A stretch of DNA of 64,000 nt, taken from contig CM066727.1 of the NCBI GenBank assembly GCA_033961575.1, forward strand, positions 154,427,434 through 154,491,433. The letters are read 5' to 3'. Shown one piece after another: positions 40,801 to 52,800 of the stretch (positions within the stretch are counted from its first letter, which is position 1; each line of letters opens with the position of its first letter). Origin of the DNA: Aselliscus stoliczkanus. Its lineage: Eukaryota > Chordata > Mammalia > Chiroptera > Hipposideridae. The translations under genes and the position numbers were made by a program. Below the pieces are notes generated by a model. It did no database searches. It was not told the DNA's origin and saw only the letters and a list, made by a program, of their open reading frames with translations.

Positions 40801-43800
40801 AGAGACCTGGATGAAGTGAGGACGCGAGCCACGCGGAGATCTGGAAGAAGAGGTTTCCAGGCAGAAGGAACGGAAAGCGAAAAGGTTCTGAGGTAGGAAC
40901 GAGCTTGGCAGGTTTGAGGAACAGCAAGAAGGCCAGTGTGCCTGGAGCAGAGTGGTGAAGCAGAGAGTGGTGGGGAGAGGTCAGAGCCAGGCCAGGGCGG
41001 TCACCGTCATGGAGGACCTGGTAGGCCAAGGGGAGGGATTTGTTCTGAGTGAGGTCTCCGCTCAAACGTCCCCTTACTAGTGAGGCATTCCCAGACCACC
41101 CCGTATACACTGGCAAGCACACCCCACCCCCGTGTGGTTTTTCTGCATAGCCCATATCACCATCTCACATGTTATCTATTTCCCTATGTGACTACTCTTT
41201 CTCCCAATGAAAATGTAAGCTTCACAAGGCCTGTTTTGTTCACTGCCACACTCTAAGCCTCAAGAACAGTGGCACACAGTTGGCACCCAGTAGATATTTG
41301 TTGAATGAATGCATGAAATAATGGGAAGTCATCAGAGAGCTGAATATTGCAGCCTGCCTGACCGCCTTCCTCCTTTCCTTCCACACATTTATTGAACACC
41401 TACTGGGTGCCAAGCACTGGGCTGAGTGCTGGAGATACAGCTGTGACCAAAGACAGGAGGTCTAGTGCCCCTTACACCTCAAAGGAAGCCACACCTTTAT
41501 ACAAAACTATACACTTCAGGAACTGGTTCTCTATTGGTTTAATTTTTCTTCTTCGAAAACCAAAGGACACCGAGGTTCCTTTAGTGACATATATCCATGA
41601 TTGTAAACTACTGAATAGGATGTCAATTACTCAAATATCTTTTCTTGAATTAATAAGCAAAGGAAAAAGGAGACCTAATTGGCTTTATCCAGGGAATTTG
41701 AAATTAGCACTTATGTACTAAGTCAATTTCTGCATTAAAGTGATATAGTAATTTAGTAAGAGAAACAATTTTTAGGTGTAAAACTCTTGCAGAGTAGCGT
41801 CTATCTCCATTAGACTAAATGAGACTACTTCTGTATTGAAGGAATGTAGGAAGTTCAACATTTTAGAATTTGGAATCAGTTCTCAAAACTCAACAAACAG
41901 TAATAATTTAAAAAACTGAAATATAGAATATGGTTATGTCTTATTCCTCTCCATTACAGCCAAAGAACCAAACATTTGAAGACAAATATTCAAAGACTGG
42001 TGTCTGCTATGCTTAACCAAAATAACCTAATCATTTGGAAAAAGAATCTACAGAATACACCTCAAATCATCCTATAAAGATATATTTAGATTCTACTGAA
42101 AATTCTAACATTTGAACTTTGTACTACTCACCTTCCTCTATAAACAGTCTTTATTGATTCAACAGCCAATCCAGTAGCAACAATGTCATCAGCATTGTGT
42201 CTTCGACCACTAACCATTAGTAGCCCGTCCATTTTTCCAATCACAAACACCAAGCTGCCCTGAAAGGTAACAATGATTTACATAATTTAAAGAGTAAAAC
42301 AGACATTTTACTTTCTGCCTTGAAATAAACCTTATCAAAAACATATGAAAACAAACCATACTTTTTGGTTTCTAAGAAAGTGTTTCACATCTCAGCATCT
42401 CAGATATCAGTGGAAAAATAAGTGACATCTTACAATTAATGGGGTCTTACAGTATATAAGAAGGGAGTCCATTCATATTTATTCTTAGGGAGGAATTTTA
42501 TAAGAAAGCAACTAGGATGGCACACAAGCACAGTTTATTTTCCCAGCCATGATTATGTATTAACTCATCTTCTATATTTATTCATGGGATGGATGCAGAG
42601 AAAAATGTTATTTAATACTGGAATCAAGAAGAGATTAATTAAAACAGTTTTAATGTGAGAATGGCTATTTCAGGTTTATAAGGGTAATGTTTCTATCTGG
42701 CAAGATGAGAAATAGGCTAATAAAGAGAAACCAAGGGAACAATGTAGAAGCCTCTCCTTTCCAGTAAGATAACAGAGATGCAGGAAAGTCTGCTGTCAAT
42801 GCCCTAAAAGCATCACTGTATACTTTTATTATTTTTTAATGTGATGATTACTAATAATGCTCCCAGAATCATTGACAATAAAATAACTTTTCCATTCATG
42901 ACAGAATTCCTAAATTTCTTAGGCCATTTACATTGAGTCGTTATCTAGTAGTCACCTCCATGTGAATGTCACTCATGGATTTACAATGCTGTGCCACACA
43001 CTGACTAGGCTACGGAAGTAAGACACAACCTTTAGTCTTAAGAAGCCACTGGTCCATCACAGAAGACAGAAGAGAACGAGCCACTTCCAACACAGTCTGA
43101 AAGTGGTACGGTGGAAGTAAGTAAAGAGAATGAGACAGTCACTGCTAATCTCCTACATCCGTTTTCTCCATTTCTTTCACACTAATAAAATGTTTAGCTG
43201 GGCATGGCTGACCAAAACAAAGACTGCACTCCAGCCTCACTTGCAGCTAGATGTGGCCATGTGGCTAGTTCAGAACAATGAGATATAAGTAGATATGTTG
43301 CTCAGCAGCTTCAGGGAATCTTCCTTAAGAGACAGTAGTAGGACTGTGCCCTTTCTTCTTTCCTGATTCCTGGAATGTAGATGTGACAGCTAGAGCTCCA
43401 ACTTGGACGTCAACAGTGGAGTGGTAAGCTAAAAGGAGCTGGGTCTTTGAGAATTTCTTGGTGCTGAGCAAAGAAGTCAAGACAGTAGGTATAGACTTCT
43501 TTCTAGGACAGTGAATCTCTTGGAGGTATGCTGCTCCCCATAAATGGTGGTGAATAAAAGAAAATTAGGTCTTCTCTTATAAACTTATATAAGAGAAGAA
43601 ATAGAAGGTAAGGAGGTAATTAGAGATGGATGGAGGTATATGGGCTTAACTATAATAATGAATGCCTATTAATGATCAAACAAAATCCAAATGAACCATT
43701 GCTCCGTGCAAGGCCCTTTATGATCTGGCTCTCTGCCTTCTTTGTTGGCTCATAAAGCTAGCTGTGAGCTCTTTGAGAACAGATTTTGTGTCTTAATTGT

Positions 43801-46800
43801 CTCTATAAACCCAGTGACTGTAAATATCATTTGCTGGAAAACAAATTGCTTTCCTTCAAAGAATTTACTATTACAGAAGTTGGAGTGCTGATAATTTGTA
43901 TGAAAATGCTTTGTACACTATTTATTATGGTTTCCCTTTGCTACTGAAAGGTGACTTTTTCAGCACTCTTCTAATTTATTAAAACATATTACTCAAATAA
44001 AAGAAAGATAACAAGAATAAGTGAAGAGTTTTGAGAAGAAAAAATAATGTGTCAATGTGAAGGAGTCAAATGAATTTGGGTAATAGAAGCAATAAACATT
44101 AATGCATTTATAACATTCTTACTGGGACTGCTCTGCAAATAAGTTAAATGGCCCTATAACACTCTTGGATTAATTAGAATTTGTTCTGCTCTATGTACTA
44201 AAGTCCAAATATTTGGATTAGACGCACCAAAACAAACGTAAAAGCATCACTTACCGGCCCTACAAACCCCAGCAAACCTGACCGGATGAATGGCACGTCC
44301 CCAACAGGAGAGCCTGCAGAATTCACTGGAATCACCTAAAAGACAGAAGGAAGAAAGTAAAAATCTGAGCTTTTTCTTTAAAAATGTATTTGGTTTTTTA
44401 GAAGTCTTTTAAAAAATACATACAACAAGTAATACTTGCTGAAAAACTAAAATTATATAAAGTGAATATAGGAATCCTATCCCTTTATTTATTTATTTGT
44501 TTTCCTTTATTTTTAGGAATCCTATCCCTTTTAAGAGATAACATTTATAATTTATTGTTTATCTCTCTGGGCTTTTTTACAATGATATATTAACATATTA
44601 AGAGTTTTATTTTTTTTTTTAAAGAAAGGGGTCGTATTATATGTACTGCTTTGCAACTTGCCTTTTCACATAATATGTCTTGGACAGCTTTACAAGCTGG
44701 TAATAGACTATTTAGCTTCCTTTGTACAATAGTTCTGTAACGTAAAAATCGCATGGAGGACAGGATAGCATAGCCCTTGGAGTCAAACGTAAGTTCAATT
44801 TCTTGCTCTGCCACTTACTAGTATGTGGACCTTGGGCAAGTTCTTGGACTTCTCTAAACCTCTGTTTCTTTGGCCATAAAATGAAATTCCCAATGCTTCT
44901 CACAGGCTTAGGGTAAAGACTAAGGGGATGTAAACAGATTTGCAGACATAAGCACAGTGCCTGGCCCACAATCAATACTCACGAAACTACTAGAATTAGA
45001 AGCTATTAGAAAGTAGTCAGTCTTCTTGGCTGTGTAGGTCATTCTAATTTTTCACTACTACAAAAAGTGCTTTACTGAACATATTTTTGGGCATTTGTAT
45101 AAGGCATGAGTCTTTTCAATTTTAACAGGCTATCCTACAAAACTATTATTTCAATTACACTCTCCCAAATACCATATCAGAATGTGTCTTCCTATACTCT
45201 GACTCATACTACGTATTATCAATTTTTCCAAACTTTGCTGATCTGGTAGGCAAAAAAAGTATCCCACTGTTATTTTAATTGCATTTCTTTATTAGAAATA
45301 TGGATGAATTTTCTTTGTTTATTGACCATTTGTATTACTTTTATAAACAGCCTGTTCATGTCTCCTGTTTATTTGTTCTATTTGATTGGGTTTTTGCCCC
45401 TTTACTTTTGAAAATTTTTTTCTCTAAACAGGGAAAACAACAAAAATAGCTAACATTTATTAAACAATTATTGTGTGCCAGCTACAGGACCAGCGGCTTT
45501 ACAGTTAATCCTCAAGACAACCCTATGAAACAAGATTATTACTTCCATTTTACAGATGAGAAGGTGAGGCGCAGACACTTTCATTTCCCTCAAATTAAAT
45601 AGCTAGTAAATTTGGAATGGAAAATTAGCTCTTTGCTCTTATATGTGGTATGGAAGTTTTTCTCACGAGGGGCTTTTATTTTATGACCAGTCATTACTGG
45701 GTCTTTTGTCCTTGGGGTTTATTTTTTTAAAAGATTTTTATTAAAATATAGCTAACATACAATGTTATATTAGTTTTAGGGGTACACCATAATTATTCAA
45801 CATTTATATATCTAAAGAAGTGATCACAGGGCTGGCCGAGTAGCTCAGTTGGTTAAGAGTTGGCTTAGAGCGTATGCTCTGAGCAACGGGGCCACAGGTT
45901 CGATTCCCACATGGGCCAGTGAATGCTGAGCCCTAGCTGAGCTGTCGCTGAGCTGCCAACAGGGGGCAGGATGGCTCAGCTGGCGAAACAACAAAATTGC
46001 CTGTTCAATGGAGGGATACGCCCACCCACAACTAAGACTGAACACAGCACCTTGAGCTTAGAAGCCACGAGCGGCTGATGGGAAGCCAGATGGCGACTGG
46101 AGCCCTCCGCAACGAAGATTGAAGAACAACTTGGTTGGTCCCCTCCCCCAATTGCCCAGTACTGTTCCCTTCCCCCAATTCCCCAATAAAATCTTTAAAA
46201 AAGAAAAAGAAGTGATCACCATGATAAGTCCAATACTCATGTGACACTATATGCTATCACAATATTATTGACTATATTCCCCGTGCTATACATTATATCC
46301 CCATGAATTATTTGTTTTATACCTGGAAATATGAACCTCTTATTCCCTTTCACCTTTCCTCCACTTTTTAAATTTTTCAATTACAGTTGACATTCAATAT
46401 TATTTTACATTAATTTCAGGTGTACAGCACAGTGTTTAGACATTTATATAATTTAAGAAGTGATCCCCCTGACTAATCTGGTACCCACCTGGCACTATAC
46501 AGTTATTACCATATCACTGACTATATTCCCTGTGCTTTACTTTACATTCCCATGACTATTTTGTAACTACCAATTTGTACTTCTTAATCCCTTCACCTTT
46601 TCATCCTGACCCCCAACCTCCCTCCCATCTGGCAACCATTAAAGTGTTCTCTGTATCTCTGAGTTTATCCCTTAGGGTTTAAATATAAGAATCCAATGAG
46701 AATACTTTTAGAATCTTTAATTTGCAAAACCTAAGCAATGGTTTTCTCCTTTTTTGGTTAGTATTTTTTTTTTTTTCCCAGCTGAGCCCTCCTGCCACCT

Positions 46801-49800
46801 GTTGGCAGCTCAGCTAGGGCTGGGCATCAAACTGCTGTTGCTCAGAGCTCAGCTCGCACTCTTGAGCGAGCTCTTAACCAACTGAGCCACTCGGCCAGCC
46901 CTGGTTAGGATTTTCCTTTTACATCCGTATCATTACATTTACACTGCAGATTTCAAAATTTCTTCATCACTATGGACCTAGCAGTGTGATGTTAAATCTA
47001 AGAATTTTGATTAGGCAGCTGTTCTCGTAGGAAAGGATCATAATTAAATATTATCAGTATCTTCAAATACTGTTTAAGGATTTTGTTTATAGTAAGGTAA
47101 ATGCAATAAAGAAAAATTCAGGTATTAGAAATATATCTAGTAGAAGCACTTTAAAATAAGAGAAACAGGGTGAGATTTAAATCAGTAAAATGTATATACA
47201 TTCAGCAGAGGTAGTTAAATCACCTGAGAGTAAACCTAGCAGTAAGCATATGCTTGAATGTCTACTCCCATCAAGGTGACTTGGTCACTACCTTTGATGG
47301 TAGGGCAAGAATGTACCAGTAAGAGTGATGATAATGGCAGTAACAGACAGACATTTAATAATTTTTATTATACCATTTTAGGCTGTATGAACACAACTGA
47401 TGGTCAGCCCATGAATTCTAACCTTTTTCAGATACTACACCATTTATGTGAGTAACACTCTCCCACCAGTTACAACTGTTATTACAGAATTACATGCACT
47501 GATGTTCAAATAGGATGGTAAATAGATGTGCCCTGCCCCATTGAGAATCACTAGTCTAGATTACAGAAAAAAAAGCCTGAAAAACTAAAAATCAGCAGAG
47601 GTCATATAAGCCCTAGCTTGTGTGAAGCAGGGACATGGCCCATAAACCGGAGTTCTCTGTTCCCTAAAAGGTACCCTGATGCAGGTTAATCCCAATGATG
47701 AAGTAGAAAAAACTAATTATGCCTGTCTGACTTCCAGGCTCACCAGGCAAACTTTCATTGCACCCTGGCTTCAGTGCAGAACTGCCTGCAGGAAGACAAT
47801 GTGCTACCTACACTAGAGTTATGACCTGTTTGAGGTGCTCTGTTTGTTCTCCTGAAATATCCCAAGCATCCAGAACAGTGCCAGACACATAGAAGATGCT
47901 CAATTAATACTTGTCTGACTAGGCCAGCCGAGTGGCTCAGTTGGTTAAGAGTTGGCTTAGAGAGCGTGCTCTGAGCAACAGGGCCGCCGGTTTGATTCCC
48001 ACATGGGCCAGTGAATGCTACACCCTAACTGAGCTGTCGCTGAGCTGCCAACAGGTAGTAGGATGGCTCAGCTGGTGTAACAACAAGATTGCCTGTTCAA
48101 TGGTGGGCTATGCCCACCCGCAACTAAAGATTGAACTCAGCACCTTGAACTGAGCTGCCGCCCAGATGGTTCAGTGGATAGGGTGTGCGCTCTTTTTTTC
48201 TTTTTTTTTTGAGGGCAGTGTCACTGGCCCTCACATGTGGGACCCGAACCGGGGCCGCTGGCTTCCCAAGCCAGTGCTTAACCACCGCGCCACTCGGCCG
48301 CCCTAGGGTGTGCGCTCTTAACAACAAGGCTGCTGGTTCCACTCCCCCATGGGATGGTGGCTACGCCCACCCGCAACTAAGATTGAACACAGAACCTTGA
48401 GCTTAGAGGCCACAGTCTGCCAATGGGAAGCCAGATGGCGACTGGTGCCCTCCACAATGAAGACTGAAGAACAACAACTTGGCTGGTCCCCTCCCTCAAT
48501 TCCCCAATAAAATCTTTTAAAAAAAACTTTTTTTTTTTTTTTGGACAGTGTCACTGGCCCTCATATGTGGGACCTGAACCGGGGCCACTGGCTTCCCAAG
48601 CCAGCGCTTAACCACCGCGCCACTCGGCCGGCCCAAAAAAACTTTTCTGACTGAACATTTGAATAATGGGAGTAATCTGCCCCTGTGATAGGACAGTTCT
48701 TCGTTTCTCATTAATAACCTGGCATTCTGGTTTACATGAGCCCTTTATGAGCTCAGTTAACTGGAGCCTACGCTTGATGGATGGATCCATTCTCACTACA
48801 TACTCTCAAAATTAATTTTTTGGGCTTATAAAGCTCAAACCATGGCATATTCACCAGAGGAATTTTTAGGAGGCCTCTTACTCTTTTTTTATTTAACAGA
48901 TAAGCAACAGTGCTTCCTGCTGTTCTAAGCACTTTATAAACATCAACTCATTTAGTTCTCACAACAGTACTATGAGGTAGGTATTATGATTATTCAGGTT
49001 GTAAAGAAATTGGCGCACACAGAGGCTAAGCAACTTGCCTCAGGTCAGAGCGTGAGTGGCAGAGTTAGGACTTGAACTTGGGCAGTCTAGCTCTAGAGTG
49101 CACGCTCTCAGCCTGCCACATTATGCTATTTCCCGTCATCCAGCTTGCCTGCTCTACTGACACCGTCACCCAACATTTTCCATGCAAAACTGTAATATCG
49201 CATACCTCAAATGTAGTTTTGGTCACACCAGCAAGCCCAAAATACATCATGCCTCCCGTTCGGGAGCTGACACAGATTTCCCCAATTTCATCTGTTTTGC
49301 AGAGTTGGGGAGGTCCATCGGGTCTCACAATACACATCATCCCTAGTGTACAGAAAACACAGTTAAGGGACAGAGATCCTGGGAAACCTTTGCAAAATAA
49401 CAGTTTCATCCTTGTGAACCAAGGAAAGCTTTGTATTCACTGCATGGCATTAAGTAAGAATGCCAAACAAGAATGTTCAAAATAGAAACTAGATAGGTAT
49501 ATTTGAAATGTCCATCTTTTAACCCTGATGATAAACAAATAATTTTTTAAATTCAGCAAATAAAACATACAACAGATGTAGACTGAAGTTTTTAAAGATA
49601 ATGACATATTAAAAATGACTGCAAAGTCCAAAGAAACAGGTCAAGTTAATTTACTCCCAGGCAGATCAAACTCAAACACTCAGGGAATCAGTGTACTCTA
49701 ACTTCCTGCCACCAGTCCCAGTGGCTTGGCAATTACAGTGAAAACCGGACAACTTTGATGTCACTCAGTACTTACCTTGCCATGTCGTAATTAATTAGCA

Positions 49801-52800
49801 TTTACAATTAAGTTACACAATACTGCTGGAAGGTAAGTATAATTAGAATAACTTAACTCTTACAGAGGCTTTGAGAAACTAAGTGACTAAGTCTAAATTT
49901 TGGATTCATGGTTTGGGATCTCATATTTTATCATTCTCTATTATCTTTAATGACAAATCTTTACAAAAAACCAAACGGTACTCCTGAGAACTCACCACCA
50001 GGCATCACATGTCCCACGTCCTGGACTGTCAGTGCTGAATTTTTATCTTCAGTGTTGACCCGGATTACCCCATAGCTTAGCCCATTCATTGAGAGAATGG
50101 CTCTTCCTGGCAAAGGGGCCCCTGGGACTCCAGGTCTGAAAACAAAATAAATTCATCAAATTTGGCAAATGAAATATCAAGAGAAAAGAATGAATATGTA
50201 GGAAAGCAAATTTCTTCTGGCTACCACACACACACATACACACACATATACATACTCATTTCTCTACCAAAAACATACCAAATTGATCAAATTCGCATGT
50301 ACAAAGCATGGTCAACTTTCATTCAGCTGGAAAAAGTAAATTTTAATTGGTTGTTAAGACTGTATTGGTCTAGGGTATACTATGAATGTACTTTCTATAC
50401 TTATGCTGTAATTAAGAATAGCTTATTTCTAGTCTAGGATGATAACTAAGGATTCTAAAGAGCCAAACAACACAAAGAAAGAACTAATTCACAAATACAA
50501 GATGAGAATAATTAAATTTTCAGTTTACCCGTTACACTTAGTGCAAGAGTGGGAAAAACAAATGAGATGCTGCAAACTGCTTTACAAAGTCATTTTCACT
50601 TCTAGGCTTCTGAAGCAGAGAATTAGTTACCACCCCTTGTCACTGCCTGGCAAATACTGCATGTTTGTAAACACTGCAGCACTGTGTTCTCAACAGTACC
50701 TGCGGATTGCAACAGTCATGGCTTCAGCAGAAGTGGCGCATGGGCAGATGGCCTCAGGCTTCAGCCCATGGCTCTGGAACAGACTCAGGAAGGCATCGCA
50801 GGACGACACAGACCCTAAGGAGGTGGAACAGATCAACTTGAAAGCTGAAATGGGGATTTTCATGACTGCAGGAAACTGGTCAAGAATGAAAAGCCGACGC
50901 ACTTGTTTCTCATGAGAACCCTCACTGAACATCATTAATTCCATCCAAACATGTTACTGTGCCTGTAAGATGGTTGATACATTTCAAGGACAAATGAATG
51001 CTCACCCAGACCATGAAAGGTCACCGAAATTATTTCAAAGCCTGGAATAATGCCTCTCCCATTAGGCCGCCCAATCAATACAAGAGACACTGCGGCCAGT
51101 TTGGATCTGAGCTACTAACTCTTCCTGAAGTAACTATTTCAGCCAATGCAGTACTAACACTCGGGCTTAGTTTCACCCCTGTCTATGTGATGATATTCTA
51201 AGCCTTGTTGCTTATTAAGTTCAGTCCCATGTTTGTGTTTTATATCAGGATGATTAACGTGACTACTGACAAAAATCTACTATGACAATGAGTATAGTAT
51301 CTAATGTTTTACCTGATCCTACCGTGTGGGTGCTCAGGATGTCTGTGATTGTTAGGAAATGCACTTAACACAGTAGCTCTAAAAGCTTTTGCAAATTCGA
51401 TTTGCTGCTAGGGGGAACTTACGTAAAGTCCAGACACTTGGTTATACCAAGTTGCCTTCTAATCATTCTTTTCAGTTATATGATAGAAAAAGGATATAAA
51501 TGAATGAGCAAGAAGGGGTGGTTTTGAGAGTATATGGATCCATCAAATGATGACTAAATAAAATGTGATATATCTACAAAACGGAATATTATATGGCAGT
51601 ATAAAGGAATGGAGTAAGAATGCATGCTACAATGTGGATGAACCTTAAAATCATATTGCTGAGTGAAAGAAGCCAGATGCAAAAGACCAATATAGGGCCA
51701 GCCGAGTGGCTCAGTTGGTTAAGAGCTTGTTCAAGAGTGCAAGCTGAGCTCTGAGCAACAGCAGTTCGATGCCCAGCCCGAGCTGAGCTGCCACTGAGCT
51801 GCCAACAGGTGGCAGGATGGCTCAGCTAAAACAAACAAACAAACCAAAAAAAACCAGACCAATATATTACAATTACATTTCTATGCAATGTCCAGAATAG
51901 GTAAATCTATAGAGACACAAAGCAGATTAGAAGTTGCCTAGGGCTGGCCGAGTGGCGTGTTGGTTAAGAGCTGGCTTGGGACGCCAGTGGCCCTGGTTCG
52001 GATCCCACATATGAGGGCCAGTGACACTGCCCTCTACAGCTAAGAGGGTGAACAGCAGCTCCGCCCGGAGCTGGGCTGCTGTGAGTCCCAGGGACAGCAT
52101 AGCTGCAGCCCCTGCTGCAATGGGCTGCCATAGGCTACAGTGAGTGGCCGGCAGCCAGCATGAGCAGCTGGCAGCTGGTGTGAGCTGCCAAGAGCCGCTG
52201 TGAGCAGCCGTCCAGAGGCCGGTGACTGATCTGCCTCAGCCAAGAAGAACACAATGATGATACCAACATGGGCCAGTGAAGCAATGTCCTCCACAACTAG
52301 AATGAAGAACGAACAAAAGGACAGCAACTTGTCTGTTCCCCTTTCCGGGTTCCCAACGCTGTTCCCCTTCCCAATTCCTCAATAGAATCTTAAAAAAAAA
52401 AAAAAGAGAAGTTACCTTGGAGTAGTGGACAATGAGGGAGAAATGGGGAGTGACTAACACTGGGAAGGGGTTTCTTTTTGGGACAATGACGTTCTAAACT
52501 TAGATCATGGTGATGGTTGCATAACTGGATATAATGAAACTATTAAACTGTGCACTTTATTTTTTTATTATTAATTACTTTTTAAATTGGGGGATTGGGG
52601 GCGGGGGAACAGTGTTGGGGAATTGGGGAAGGGGACCAGCCAAGTTGTTGTTCTTCAATCTTCATTGTGGAGGGTGCCAGTTGCCATCTGGCTGCCCATT
52701 GGTAGTTCGTGGCCTCTAAGCTCAAGGTGCTGTGTTCAGTCTTAGTTGTAGGTAGGCGTAGCCACCATCCCATGTGGGAGCTGAACCCAGCAGCTTTGTT

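Larger units (their letters stand above)
47921..48640 (+). mobile_element. SINE form D carrying two nested S insertions
   Basis: Host copy flanked by 12-bp duplications (47909-47920, 48641-48652; one mismatch). It has two 'cgcccacccgcaactaa' units, so it is a dimer-type copy. Interrupted at 48195-48304 and 48531-48634 by younger S elements in the opposite orientation. Confidence 0.9.

Noticed and set aside
47921..48010. tRNA-like sequences (here and in all SINE heads)
   Set aside because: They have A/B-box-like blocks but sit at the start of SINEs with A-tails and target duplications, and lack a proper cloverleaf; not tRNA genes.
49072..49485. Plus-strand frame of 137 codons
   Set aside because: Antisense shadow of exon W11.
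50439..50915. Plus-strand frame of 158 codons
   Set aside because: It is the antisense shadow of DIP2B exon W9 and surrounding intron.
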